Positions 43,990 to 52,971 of a DNA stretch of 64,000 nucleotides are shown here, in pieces. Under the pieces are notes generated by a model. The model saw nothing but the letters and a program-made list of their open reading frames with translations, was not told the DNA's origin and ran no database searches. Within the stretch, counting starts at the first letter, position 1. Every line of letters begins with the position of its first letter. Position numbers and translations under genes: made by a program. Origin of the DNA: Terriglobia bacterium (lineage in GTDB: Bacteria; Acidobacteriota; Terriglobia; Terriglobales; Acidobacteriaceae); NCBI GenBank assembly GCA_020072845.1, contig JAIQGF010000021.1, forward strand, positions 1 to 64,000, given 5' to 3'.

Positions 43990-44907
43990 ATGAGCCATCG
44001 ATTTTCCGTGCGTGTGCGACCGTCCTATTCCATCGCTATTGCACTCCTGCTGTGCGCCGTGGCTGCCATCGCACAAGCGCCGGCCAAGCCCGGGGTAACG
44101 CTCGAGCAGGTTGCGCTGACCACTTCCGACGGCGCGCGCCTCAGCGGGATCGTGTACCGCCCCGCCGCCGCGCCCAGCCCGGTTGGGCTCATGTTGGTGC
44201 ATGGCTTTGGCGGAACTTTTTACGGAGCGTATTTCCCCTATCTCGGCCGAGCCGCGGCGCAACAGGGCATGGTCGCTCTTGCGCTCAACATGCGCGACCA
44301 CGATACCGGCCCCAAGACCTCCGACTTCACCGACAACCAGGCCGATATCGCCGCCGGGGTCGAGCACCTGCATAGCCTGGGAGTAAAGAAGATCGTGTTG
44401 CTGGGGCAGAGCATGGGCACCAACCGCGTACTCTATTACCAGGCCGCATCCGGTGATTCGACCATCGCCGCCACCGTGCTGGTCAGCGGGCCGGGCAACC
44501 TGTTCCAGTGGAATGTCTGGCAGTTTGGACAGAAAAAGGCGCAGGAGACGGTGAGCGAAGCGCTTCGCATGCAGGCCGAGGGTCGCGACCGTGATCTGAT
44601 GCTGGTGGATTTGGGCCCTCTGGGAAAAGCTCTCTACACCTCGCGCTATCTGCTTAGCTTGCGCGGCCCCACCGCCAAATCCGATCCCTACCAGAACATT
44701 CAGAAGGTAAAGAACCCGGTCCTGATCCTCCAGGGCAAGGCCGACAAGTTGATCGAGCCGGAAATTGCGGAACGCCTGCACAAAGCGGCGGCAAATAATC
44801 CTAAGGTTGAAGTGCAGTACGTGGACGGCGCCGACCATGGCTTCAGCTCGCAGCAACCCCTGCTCGCCGACCGCGTGCTGGCATGGATTAAATCAGTCCT
44901 GCCTTAA
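43990..44907 (+). CDS. Secreted alpha/beta hydrolase
   Basis: A 305-aa hydrolase with a signal peptide (about residues 1-28). The nucleophile elbow is GQSMG (S141), the oxyanion region is VHGFGG, and the C-terminal acid and base are in ILQGKADKLIEPE and DGADHGF. It resembles serine esterases and peptidase S9-like lysophospholipases. The substrate is unknown. It ends a run of four exported-protein genes on the plus strand. Confidence 0.82.
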   Translation: MSHRFSVRVRPSYSIAIALLLCAVAAIAQAPAKPGVTLEQVALTTSDGARLSGIVYRPAAAPSPVGLMLVHGFGGTFYGAYFPYLGRAAAQQGMVALALNMRDHDTGPKTSDFTDNQADIAAGVEHLHSLGVKKIVLLGQSMGTNRVLYYQAASGDSTIAATVLVSGPGNLFQWNVWQFGQKKAQETVSEALRMQAEGRDRDLMLVDLGPLGKALYTSRYLLSLRGPTAKSDPYQNIQKVKNPVLILQGKADKLIEPEIAERLHKAAANNPKVEVQYVDGADHGFSSQQPLLADRVLAWIKSVLP

Positions 44908-45063
44908 CGTTGTCGGGGGAGATGCCTATGCACTCCCTCTTATCGAGGGCCACCCGCCGGCCACATTTGGGTAACACGGGGAAGGATGGGCCACATGCCT
45001 ATGCCCCTGGCAGGCGGTCGCCCCAAGCAAGAGTTAGACCGCGACTCAGAATGCATTTATCCT

Positions 45064-45642
45064 ATGTTCACTATGACAACAGGCGACTTGATTCAGACGG
45101 GGATTCTTCTCGCGGCAACGGTCGCGGTTCTTCTCTCTGCGTGGCAGACGCGTTCGCACAACCGCCTGTTGAAGGCGCAGTTGGTTCGAGACCGCTTCGA
45201 AATGTACTGGCAGACATACCAGCCGGTAACTGAAGAACAAGTCGACGGTCTGAAACTATATCCAGAAGACTACATGAAGCTGGATCGGTATCAAGCCAGC
45301 TACGCGGGAGATGACGCTGCCATTCGGAAGTACATCTACATGTCCGCCCTATACGAATACCTTGCCTTTGCCCACACACTCCACCATGTCCTGAAGGTGC
45401 CAGACCCTGTTGGCCCAGGTTGGGTGACCAGGTGGGCGGAGGATCTGGCAGGTAGCGCTCAATTCCAAGATGTCCACGACGAATACCGGGGTTATTACCC
45501 GAAATTCGAAGCGTTCGTTGACGGTATCTTCACCCGCAATCCGAGCCTTCGGAAGAGCATATGGTCGCCAGCTAACACGGCATCGGAGCCGATAGCACCA
45601 AAACCCTCAAAGAGCCGCAGTGGCCCAGCTCCACATCGCTAG
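45064..45642 (+). CDS. Single-helix membrane protein of unknown function
   Basis: A 192-aa protein with one N-terminal helix (TGILLAATVAVLLSAWQTRS), then a hydrophilic region rich in Tyr, Trp and Asp. No family name can be given. The ATG at 45064 is chosen; an in-frame start at 44986 gives an unlikely 26-residue prefix. It is less GC-rich than its upstream neighbours, marking the start of accessory DNA. The first copy of the dispersed repeat lies 17 bases after the stop. Confidence 0.6.
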   Translation: MFTMTTGDLIQTGILLAATVAVLLSAWQTRSHNRLLKAQLVRDRFEMYWQTYQPVTEEQVDGLKLYPEDYMKLDRYQASYAGDDAAIRKYIYMSALYEYLAFAHTLHHVLKVPDPVGPGWVTRWAEDLAGSAQFQDVHDEYRGYYPKFEAFVDGIFTRNPSLRKSIWSPANTASEPIAPKPSKSRSGPAPHR

Positions 45643-45659
45643 GCATTAGGCACGTATGG

Positions 45660-45703
45660 ACGGCTGGCGCACCATTTCAGCTCTCGGTCCTACCGAATGT
45701 GAG
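45660..45703 (+). repeat. Dispersed repeat R, copy 1
   Basis: cggctggcgcaccatttcag...ctctcggtcc matches the other R copies at 47589, 48486 and 49738 in the same orientation (core GGCG-GGTGGCGCACCCTTTCAG). Confidence 0.75.
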
Positions 45704-45841
45704 AATAATTGACTTTACTCATCCACTCGGGTAGGAGCAGGATGGGAGGCGAGTCGGTGGGCCGAACCAAGCCCCCGCTAGTTACGCGCCAGAAGCCCGC
45801 TGCTGGTCGTGCGGCACTTGGGCGCTACGAGGTGCTTGCAA

Positions 45842-47557
45842 ATGGCTGGCCGCATAGATGAAATCAACATTCATCCGAAGGGTATAGGACAACTTCTTAA
45901 AGACGAAACGATCTGGGTTCCCCCGAATCAGCGCGACTATTCGTGGAAAGACAAACACGTTGAATCCCTGTACGACGATCTGAATCTGGCCATCAGTAAA
46001 CATGCTGCGGAATATTTTCTAGGAACCATCGTTGCCATTCATGGAGCGGATGGGAAAGTACTGGTTGTTGACGGGCAGCAGAGGTTGGCGACAACCCTTA
46101 TCCTGCTCGCTGCTATCCGGGATTTCCACGACACCAGCGGCGATGCCAACGGAGCACGACTGTTCGAATCTACTTACGTGCTCTCGCAGCATTATTTGAA
46201 GAAGTTACCTCAACCGCATCTATACCTCAATGAGCGCGACCGCGATTATTTCCTGAAGCGCGTTCTTCTGCCGAAGAGCGATGCGCGGCGAAAGCAAGCT
46301 AAACCATCAAAGCGCGATTCCGGAATAGCAGTCGCGCCCTCGCATCGCCTTATTGACAAAGCCGCCAAGATCGCCGCGAAACGCATTCAGACAATCATTG
46401 CTGGGTTTACCGGCACGAATCAGGCGGACAAACTAGATGAATGGGTTGAGTTTCTCCGCACAAAGGCCAAAGTCATTTGGATAACCGTGCCGGATGAAAG
46501 CTCAGCATATCTGATATTTGAAACGATGAATGATCGCGGTCTTGAGCTATCGGCCAGCGACCTCATCAAGAATTATTTGTTTGGGAGAGCCGAAGCAGAC
46601 AATTTGGACACCGTTAAACACAATTGGTCGCAAATGCTCGGCGCCTTGGATACCGTCGCTGGAACAGAGGTCAAGGATTACGTTAGGCATTTCTGGGTAT
46701 CGAGGCATGGCATTGTGCGTAGCCAAGAACTGTTTGACGCAATCAAGAATGAAGTCAAGAGTCCTACAGATGTACTGGAAACATCAGCGCAGTTGCAGGT
46801 AAACGCGGTCAAGTATGCTGCGCTCCTGAACCCTACGCACTCAACTTGGAACAGATATAGCCGTCAAGCGCGGAAGGCCGTAGCAACGCTGAAGATGCTT
46901 GGCATCAAGCAGACTCGGCCGCTGCTGCTTACGGCCCTGGACACTCTGACGCCAAAAGAAATGGCCAAGCTGCTCGACATGGCGATCATATGGTCGGTAA
47001 GGTTGCTCATTGGAGGGATTCAGGGCAGCGGCCCTGTGGAAGCGGCTTATGCAAACGCGGCGCAAAATGTGAGCAATAAGACATACACAACCGCAGCGCA
47101 AGTGAAGGACGAAATGATGCGAGTTGTTCCCAAGGACGATCGCTTCCTCCTCGATTTTACAGAGGCGTCCGTCACTCAAGCGGCCCTCGCCAGATACTAC
47201 TTGGCGATCTTGGAGAGGCGGCTTAAGGGCAGCAAGGACATCTACTACTCCACCGACGAAGATATAACCGTCACTTTGGAGCACATCATGCCAGAGGCCA
47301 GAACTGCTAAATGGGCCCATGTTCCAGAGGATAAATATGACGATCACACGAACCGGATTGGCAATCTCGCGTTGCTGGACGCGACGGCTAATTCAGCCAT
47401 CGGTTCAGAGGGTTGGGACGTTAAAAAGCCAGTTCTCCAATCCGCCAAAATCCGCCTTACAAAAGAGACGAGTAAATCTACAGCGTGGGGAATATCCGAA
47501 ATTGATGACCGGCAAGAGCGACTGGCGAAGCTGGCCGTGAAAGCGTGGCCGCTGTGA
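45842..47557 (+). CDS. DUF262/DUF1524 protein (GmrSD-like)
   Basis: A 571-aa protein. The N-terminal DUF262 domain carries the ParB/nuclease-type VVDGQQRLATT motif (D77-R81) preceded by VPPNQRDYSW. The C-terminal DUF1524 domain has TLEHIMPEAR (H481) and NRIGNLALL, the His-Me (HNH-like) nuclease pair of GmrSD-type type IV restriction systems. Such proteins cleave modified DNA and occur in defence islands. GAGGTG precedes the ATG. A separate second subunit is not present. The gene is bracketed by direct copies of repeat R. Confidence 0.88.
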   Translation: MAGRIDEINIHPKGIGQLLKDETIWVPPNQRDYSWKDKHVESLYDDLNLAISKHAAEYFLGTIVAIHGADGKVLVVDGQQRLATTLILLAAIRDFHDTSGDANGARLFESTYVLSQHYLKKLPQPHLYLNERDRDYFLKRVLLPKSDARRKQAKPSKRDSGIAVAPSHRLIDKAAKIAAKRIQTIIAGFTGTNQADKLDEWVEFLRTKAKVIWITVPDESSAYLIFETMNDRGLELSASDLIKNYLFGRAEADNLDTVKHNWSQMLGALDTVAGTEVKDYVRHFWVSRHGIVRSQELFDAIKNEVKSPTDVLETSAQLQVNAVKYAALLNPTHSTWNRYSRQARKAVATLKMLGIKQTRPLLLTALDTLTPKEMAKLLDMAIIWSVRLLIGGIQGSGPVEAAYANAAQNVSNKTYTTAAQVKDEMMRVVPKDDRFLLDFTEASVTQAALARYYLAILERRLKGSKDIYYSTDEDITVTLEHIMPEARTAKWAHVPEDKYDDHTNRIGNLALLDATANSAIGSEGWDVKKPVLQSAKIRLTKETSKSTAWGISEIDDRQERLAKLAVKAWPL

Positions 47558-47588
47558 AGGCACGAGATTCGGAGTTTGAACAGTTTGA

Positions 47589-47650
47589 CGGCGGGTGGCG
47601 CACCCTTTCAGCTCTCGATCTAACCCCGATAGTGGGTGCCCGATCCTTGT
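47589..47650 (+). repeat. Dispersed repeat R, copy 2
   Basis: gcgggtggcgcaccctttca at 47591 followed by gctctcgatc and a cccgat...agtgggtgcc segment ending atccttgtg. Same orientation as copies 1, 3 and 4; it closely matches copy 4 over its whole length. Confidence 0.8.
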
Positions 47651-47714
47651 GCAGACAGTGTCGGCAACCAAGAATGCTTGGTGATGACTGTACGCAGCGG
47701 TTCGAGACGCACAA

Positions 47715-48461
47715 ATGAGCGCTGAACGGCATAATTCGACCGATGCGTTTTTTCGGTGGAAGATCGCTATGTTCAACACGGTCGGGTTCTTGGTCCATGC
47801 GGGTCTGACAACATATGTCGACGCGCGTTTGCCAAACCGCGTGATCTACGGTGCGCGACACTATCCGCTAGGATATTGGGTCTGTCTATTGGCTGTTCCT
47901 GTATTTTTCGCTGGATTGTGGGGACTTAAGTCGAAAACTCTCTGGGCGCGCATCTTGGTGCCGATATCGGGGATTGTTTGCGCCACTGCAATCGCCCTGT
48001 GGAATTTCCGACCGGAATTCCCGCACCTCAATGTCGGATTCTGGATGGGCTTATATGCACTTGTCAGCTTGATATCCTGTTGGATTCGGTTTTCTGATGA
48101 ACGCGCAGCTTTTCTGTCGGCCGATGACATTAGTCCGACCGCCAAGATCGAACGGATAAAGGAAATGGTTACGGTGTGGCGGACAATTGCGCTGTCGCTC
48201 GCGATCGGCTACATCGCAGGAGCATTTCAATGGGTGAAGATGGATTACGATCTTGCGCGTCAACTGATTGCCGGGAAAACCGGCGATCCGCTTTACGAAT
48301 TCCAGGTGCAACGGCTCATTGCTACGAACAATGTGCAACTGATGTTATTCTCCGCCTACGTCGTAGCGGGTGTCCTATACGAATCGTTTCGTAAGTCAAA
48401 GAAAACTGCCGATCTCATGTTGAAGGTCAAAATGCCAGAAACACCTGGCAGCAAAGCATAA
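47715..48461 (+). CDS. Multi-pass membrane protein of unknown function
   Basis: A 248-aa protein with about five hydrophobic segments (FNTVGFLVHAG; YWVCLLAVPVFFAGLWG; ILVPISGIVCATAIALW; MGLYALVSLISCWI; TIALSLAIGYIAGAF) and a basic C-terminus. No family was recognised. It lies between repeat copies 2 and 3, downstream of the DUF262 gene. A membrane effector linked to the restriction-like gene is possible but is not shown by the sequence. Confidence 0.6.
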   Translation: MSAERHNSTDAFFRWKIAMFNTVGFLVHAGLTTYVDARLPNRVIYGARHYPLGYWVCLLAVPVFFAGLWGLKSKTLWARILVPISGIVCATAIALWNFRPEFPHLNVGFWMGLYALVSLISCWIRFSDERAAFLSADDISPTAKIERIKEMVTVWRTIALSLAIGYIAGAFQWVKMDYDLARQLIAGKTGDPLYEFQVQRLIATNNVQLMLFSAYVVAGVLYESFRKSKKTADLMLKVKMPETPGSKA

Positions 48462-48485
48462 CTGAGAATCAATGGCGACCAAACG

Positions 48486-48613
48486 GGCGGGTGCCGCGCC
48501 CTTTCAGCTCTCGATCCTACCCGAATGTGGGAACCACAAACGCCGCACAACACCCGCGCACAAACCCATTTTCCGCCCTCCGCAAGAGCCCACCCCCACA
48601 GTCCGGCCCACCC
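48486..48613 (+). repeat. Composite repeat: R copy 3 plus B copy 1
   Basis: R-type ggcgggtgccgcgccctttcag (48486-48535) is followed directly by a B element (48541-48613: acacccgcgcacaaacccattttccgcc...cagtccggccca). B recurs at 49916-49990. Confidence 0.8.
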
Positions 48614-48624
48614 GCCGAGGAAAA

Positions 48625-49011
48625 CTAAGCGAGGCGAGTGGCGCGCTGGCGCCGTTTGCCAAGGAGCTCGGCAACGGTCTCGAGCAACTGCGCCATGCTG
48701 CTGGGCTTGGAAGCGACGGCGGCAGCGCCGGCGGCCCGCCAATCCTGCGCCAGGAGCGGGTAGCCAGTAAGGATCAAGGTCACCGGTGGATTGGGCAGGG
48801 CGCGAGCGGCGCGCACCACGTCGTAGCCGGCGGTGTCGCTCTCCATTTTCATGTCGGTGATGACCGCCTGGAAGGAATCGGTGGAGAGCAGACCTACCGC
48901 CTCGGCAGCGGAAGCCGCGGTGACGACGGTGTACCCATCGTTCTCGAGCACGATCTTCATCATGGAGGCAACGGCTTCTTCATCATCCACGACGAGAATT
49001 CGCGTTTCCAT
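48625..49011 (-). CDS. Single-domain response regulator (CheY-like)
   Basis: A 128-aa receiver domain with all key residues: acidic pair DD at 9-10, phosphoacceptor D53 (VITDMKM), T82 and K102. It has no output domain. It lies 131 bases downstream of the histidine-phosphoacceptor membrane protein on the same strand and may receive phosphate from it or from another kinase. Both genes sit between composite repeats. Confidence 0.85.
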   Translation of the reverse strand: METRILVVDDEEAVASMMKIVLENDGYTVVTAASAAEAVGLLSTDSFQAVITDMKMESDTAGYDVVRAARALPNPPVTLILTGYPLLAQDWRAAGAAAVASKPSSMAQLLETVAELLGKRRQRATRLA

Positions 49012-49142
49012 ATACTTTTCATTCTTTCTGATGCGGATTCGGGGACAATGTATTAATACTTTTTCGCTTCGTGTGCGACTTCTATAACCTGATACATCCA
49101 GGTCAGAACAGATTTCGTCTGCGTTCCTCTGCCGCCGAATGC

Positions 49143-49583
49143 CTAAAGCTTAGGCAGAATCTCCCGCAGGGCCCAGTCAACCCGGTGCAGTGAGTCGTCG
49201 ATGGCCTTCACCGTCTCTTCGTTCTTTGGGATGTAGGAGGTGAGCGCAATCGTGTGAACCGCGTTGCGGATATGGTGGTTCAGATCGCTGATGGTCTCGA
49301 GGCGGCGGCGAATGCCCTTGCGCCGTTCCCGTTCTTGCCACAACATGCGATAGAAGAGCAGGGCAGCGACCACCGCGGCCACCACCGCCGAGGCGTCGAT
49401 GTTGCCCAAGAACGACCGCGAGCGTTTTTCCAGGAGGAAGTCCAGTCCCGTGGCGGTGAACAGAACAATGCCGCCGAACAGCAGGGCCAGGCACCAGGCG
49501 GGCATGCGATCCACCAGCATCCGCGCCGGCATGGCCAAGGAGGGCTGTTCCGTTTGGCTCGATGGTAGGGAACTGGAGTCCAT
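49143..49583 (-). CDS. Membrane protein with lone histidine-phosphotransfer (DHp-like) helix
   Basis: A 146-aa protein with two membrane helices (about residues 30-47 and 64-82), then a helical region with ISDLNHHIRNAVHTIAL (H103/H104), the sort of motif seen in the dimerisation and phosphoacceptor domain of histidine kinases. A second helix (TVKAIDDSLHRVDWALREIL) completes a helical hairpin. There is no ATP-binding domain: the protein simply ends. It may rely on another kinase or be a remnant. The response regulator gene follows. Confidence 0.65.
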   Translation of the reverse strand: MDSSSLPSSQTEQPSLAMPARMLVDRMPAWCLALLFGGIVLFTATGLDFLLEKRSRSFLGNIDASAVVAAVVAALLFYRMLWQERERRKGIRRRLETISDLNHHIRNAVHTIALTSYIPKNEETVKAIDDSLHRVDWALREILPKL

Positions 49584-50118
49584 GGCGTGCCTCTCACCGT
49601 CTGATCATTTGGGCGTCGGCTAGTTAGCTTGCGAACTCCTTAACTTTGGCGAAACCGAGAGAGAATATCTACTAGAAGTTTCTCCACCTGCGCATCTTCC
49701 GCCGTCACGGTCAAACGGAAGGACACAATACCACTCCTGGCGGGTGGCGCACCCTTTCAGTTCTCGATCTGACCCGATTCTGGGTGCCCCATCCTTGTGT
49801 CTCCCGGTGGAGCCTGCCCTGAGCGCAGTCGAAGCTGAGCCGTTTTGCGGGCGTGAGCGCAGCGGGAGCCCGCTGCCGAAATCCCGAGCGCAGCGAGAGA
49901 GCCATAACCCCAGACGCCGGCACAACACCCGCGCAGAAACACATTTTCCGCCCTCCGCAAGAGTCCAACCCCCACAGTCCGGCCCGCCCAGGTAACCTGA
50001 GGTTTTCTCCAGGTTACCTGCACGTAAGTTGCTGGTTCGATTAGAAGAGGAGGGGGAGGGGGGTATCTAGAGTTAACCAGATGGTTACTAATCTCTCAAG
50101 CTGAGATTCAGCCAACTT
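49584..50118. other. 535-base repeat-filled intergenic region
   Basis: No gene was recognised. It contains the composite R/B repeat (49738-49990), a copy of the cccgagcgcagcgag element (49883-49898), a G-rich run (gaggagggggaggggggta at 50047-50065) and a short inverted repeat aggttacctg around 50000-50025. Confidence 0.6.
49738..49990 (+). repeat. Composite repeat: R copy 4 and B copy 2
   Basis: R copy 4 (49738-49800) matches copy 2 closely. B copy 2 (49916-49990) matches 48541-48613 with few changes. About 115 bases separate them here; in copy 3 they are adjacent. Confidence 0.8.
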
Positions 50119-51840
50119 TCAGAACTGCATTTTCCTCACGACAAACGGAATCTGCACCACGGTTTCCAGGTCAACCGCAGAGCCATTCTTCGTTCCCGGA
50201 TGAAACTTCCACTTCGCGAGCGCCACGCGCGCACTTTCATCCAATTTGTCTTCCACTCCGCGCAGCACTTTCACTTCACCCACGGTTCCGTCTTTGCGGA
50301 TGACCGCGTACAGCATCACCGTTCCTTCCACGCGGTCGCGCATCAGCTCCGGAGGATACGCAGGATCAACTTTGACCATCGCTTGCGGCGCGGTCACTTC
50401 GCCCTTCACTGTCGTCTCGTTCAGTTCGGCGAAGCGCATGATCCAGCTTCCGCCCGCGCTCGCCAGGTTCGGCATGTTCAGCGTCATCGAGTAATAGCGC
50501 TTGACGCCAAATACCTTCTCTTCAATCTTGGATGGCGCGTTCGGCGTCGCCGGCGACATCCGCTCCGCGCGCCCAATGTCCGCCATTCGCGGACGCTCCA
50601 GCCTTGCCACCGTCGTCGGCTGCTTCGGTGTGTTCGGGTTCGACATGAGCGCAGCCAACGGATCGCCTTGCGCCACCACGCCCGATGTCGGCTTCGACGG
50701 ACCTGGTCCAACCGAAATTCCTGGAGGACCCACTGCTGTTCCGCTGCCGCCTCCGCCATTCGTGCCGTGTCCGTTTCCGCCGCCGTTCGTGCCTCCTCCC
50801 TTGATCTCAGGCGTTCCCGGCGCGTTGGCATTTCCTTCCGGCGTGGCCGCGAATTGTCCTTGTCGGCTGCCGTTGGGCACATTGATCGGACCGTTCACCG
50901 CCGCGGGGTCGAGGCCGAGCGCGATCAATTGCCCGACCGCGCGCTGGCCGTTGCCGATTCCCGCTACATTGGGCGGAGGTTGCACGGCTGCGTTCTGACC
51001 GCCGTTCGCGCTACTCGCCGGATTCGCCATCACGGCGCGTTGTGGCGCGACTGGAAGAGCGGGCGCGGCAACCGTCGGATCCAGTCGCGCCACGTTCATC
51101 GCGCCCAGCGGACGCGCTGCCGCGCTGCTGGAAACTGGCGGCTCAATCACCGCTGGTTCGGGAATATTCAGCAGGCGGTTCCTCGACTTCGCCGACTCGA
51201 TTGCCGGCGGAGGCGCAATCACGTCCGGCGTCATCGCCGGCAGCTTCAGTTGCGATGGCGTTTGCGTCAGCGCGGCTTCCGGGACAGCCGAGGGAATTGG
51301 CGTCCAGGCGACCAGGTTCGGCAGCGGCACGTCGTTGGGCAGCTTGATATGGCTTGGCGTTACGATCGTCTGGCGGAAATTGTCGGGCGCTGGCGGAAGC
51401 GAGATGATCCTCTGCTTGGCGTACTTCGGTTCGCCTTTGCGCGGCTTGACCGCGGGCGCGGCAACGCTGCCAGTGTCAATTTCCGGCAGGTATTCGGAGA
51501 CGGCGTAATAGGTGATCTTGCTGTTGTCGAACGGGCTGCGGGTTGGCAGCGGCGCGCGCTGCGCCCAGGTCACCGACATCCCGTAAATCACGACGATGCC
51601 GAACAGGTGATACAGCGCGGACGAGGCCATGCTGCGCCACGCCACCGGACGATGCACAAACACGTCAGGCCAGAACTCGGCAACCGTGCCGCGCGGCTTC
51701 GGCGACCCGCGAAACAGCACGAGGTCGCGCAGATTTTCCAGGAACACCCGATGTCCTGCCGGCCATTCGACCAGCAGAGTTGGCGGCCGCAGGCTCGGCT
51801 TGGAAGATTCAGGTGCTTCGTGACCGGGAATTTGCTGCAT
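50119..51840 (-). CDS. TonB-family energy-transducer-like protein
   Basis: A 573-aa protein. A cytoplasmic N-terminus is followed by one membrane helix (about residues 72-92, ASSALYHLFGIVVIYGMSV). The periplasmic region is very long and Pro/Ala/Gly/Asn-rich, with low-complexity GGGTNGGGNGHGTNGGGG. The C-terminal TonB-like domain spans about residues 480-570 (VDPAYPPELMRDRVEGTVMLYAVIRKDG-type fold, split here as VDPAYPP and EGTVMLYAVI; ARVALAKWKF). Classical TonB is about 240 aa; acidobacteria have many long versions. No ExbBD or receptor gene is adjacent. Confidence 0.82.
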   Translation of the reverse strand: MQQIPGHEAPESSKPSLRPPTLLVEWPAGHRVFLENLRDLVLFRGSPKPRGTVAEFWPDVFVHRPVAWRSMASSALYHLFGIVVIYGMSVTWAQRAPLPTRSPFDNSKITYYAVSEYLPEIDTGSVAAPAVKPRKGEPKYAKQRIISLPPAPDNFRQTIVTPSHIKLPNDVPLPNLVAWTPIPSAVPEAALTQTPSQLKLPAMTPDVIAPPPAIESAKSRNRLLNIPEPAVIEPPVSSSAAARPLGAMNVARLDPTVAAPALPVAPQRAVMANPASSANGGQNAAVQPPPNVAGIGNGQRAVGQLIALGLDPAAVNGPINVPNGSRQGQFAATPEGNANAPGTPEIKGGGTNGGGNGHGTNGGGGSGTAVGPPGISVGPGPSKPTSGVVAQGDPLAALMSNPNTPKQPTTVARLERPRMADIGRAERMSPATPNAPSKIEEKVFGVKRYYSMTLNMPNLASAGGSWIMRFAELNETTVKGEVTAPQAMVKVDPAYPPELMRDRVEGTVMLYAVIRKDGTVGEVKVLRGVEDKLDESARVALAKWKFHPGTKNGSAVDLETVVQIPFVVRKMQF

Positions 51841-51978
51841 CCAGCCTCAAGACAAAGTCTTCCAGAATTATAACGCAGCAAATGCCGCGCAAACTCGCCG
51901 CCAAGCGCGCCTCGGCTTGTGGTTTAATCACAGCAGCAGCTCAGGATTCCTGTTATGCACACATTCATTCATCCCTCC

Positions 51979-52105
51979 GCAAAGTACCCAGTACCTGCTA
52001 CCGAGTACCGAGCAAGTGCTCGTGATATGCGTCGCTCCGCACGAAATCGTTTCAACCAGATTTTCCGACTCGGTACTTGGTACACGGTACTCGGTACTGT
52101 GTTTG
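51979..52105. repeat. Two opposed ggtac(t/c)-based microrepeat arrays
   Basis: gtacccagtacctgctaccgagtaccgag (51987-52015) faces its reverse-complement type ctcggtacttggtacacggtactcggtact (52069-52098). The second array is read as codons in the leader of the next gene. Confidence 0.7.
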
Positions 52106-52602
52106 TGATGCTGGCGAGCGTGGCCGCGTGGACGCAGGCGAATGCGCCCAAGAGCACCCCCGAACGCGCCACCGCGGCGCAATCTGTGGCCCCCGCGCCA
52201 AAACCGGACGATGTTTCCGGCATGTACACGTTCCTGCGAGAAGGCGAGTTCGTGGAAGTGGACGTGGAGCCGGACGGACGCGTCACCGGATTCATCTCCC
52301 GCTACGGCGAGCGCGACAGCGACCGCGGCGCCTTCCTGGACCACATGTTCACCAAGGGCTCGATGCAGGGAAACAAACTCGCGTTCACCACGCGCTCGGT
52401 GCACGGCGTGGCATTCGAGTTCAAGGGAACCGTGGACCGCGGAGAAGGGAAGACGCCGGGCGCGGAGGCTTACCACGTTATCAAAGGCACGCTGACGCAA
52501 ATCACCGAGGACAAGGACCACAAGACCTCGGCGCAACAGCGCGAAGTGGTGTTCAAGTCGTTTCCGGCGGAGGCGATCATGCCGCCGCACAAGAAAGATT
52601 GA
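52027..52602 (+). CDS. Exported protein of unknown function
   Basis: A 191-aa protein with a basic N-terminus and an export helix (YTVLGTVFVMLASVAAW), part of which is coded by a microrepeat. The mature domain is beta-rich (DDVSGMYTFLREGEFVEVDV; GRVTGFISRYGERDSDRGAF; GNKLAFTTRSVHGVAFEF), suggesting a lipocalin-like or similar small beta-barrel. No family name is certain. The ATG at 52027 is preferred over one at 51955, which lies in repeat DNA. Confidence 0.65.
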   Translation: MRRSARNRFNQIFRLGTWYTVLGTVFVMLASVAAWTQANAPKSTPERATAAQSVAPAPKPDDVSGMYTFLREGEFVEVDVEPDGRVTGFISRYGERDSDRGAFLDHMFTKGSMQGNKLAFTTRSVHGVAFEFKGTVDRGEGKTPGAEAYHVIKGTLTQITEDKDHKTSAQQREVVFKSFPAEAIMPPHKKD

Positions 52603-52606
52603 AACG

Positions 52607-52638
52607 CAGGCCTCAGGCTCCAGGCTTCAGGCTTCAGG
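52607..52638. repeat. (caggctt)n microrepeat
   Basis: caggcctcaggctccaggcttcaggcttcagg consists of 8-base units and starts 5 bases after the stop codon at 52602. A relative lies at 57232-57262. Confidence 0.75.
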
Positions 52639-52923
52639 AAAGTCGAATTACTCGCTGGCTGCTGGTGTCGGATTTGTCACAGACGCCTGCGGAGCGCCGT
52701 GCATAATTCAACTCATCCATGCCGAGTGGCCGCTTTCCGGTAAGCCCAAGTGTTTTGTAACCGAACCGCGGGTCCGATCATCTGATGCACTCGACACCGA
52801 TGTTCGTCCCTGTCTCCATGATCGCGCCGGCGCTTTGCTGTTGTAGTCGCGGCTGTTGTTGCGGCCACAGCGGCAAGGGGCATGGGCGCGTTTCCTGATC
52901 TGAATTTGAGTACCAGCCTCCCA

Positions 52924-52953
52924 GCCGCTCGCCGCGAGCGGCATTTTCTTTTT
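52924..52953 (+). terminator. Terminator hairpin in the carbonic anhydrase leader
   Basis: A perfect 8-bp stem GCCGCTCG/CGAGCGGC with a 3-base loop is followed by attttcttttt. It lies between the upstream gene and the ribosome-binding site (AAAGGAG, 52959-52965). It can end an upstream transcript or act as an attenuator. The leader 52641-52923 shows no recognised riboswitch. Confidence 0.7.
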
Positions 52954-52971
52954 GTGCGAAAGGAGAAACAC

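Noticed and set aside
45660-49990. Integron or transposon explanation for the repeat-separated genes
   Set aside because: No integrase, transposase, terminal inverted repeats or attC-like folded sites were found; the repeats are simple direct copies.
50200-51873. 557-codon plus-strand frame opposite the TonB-like gene
   Set aside because: It is R-rich shadow sequence; the minus strand has a membrane helix and a TonB C-terminal domain.
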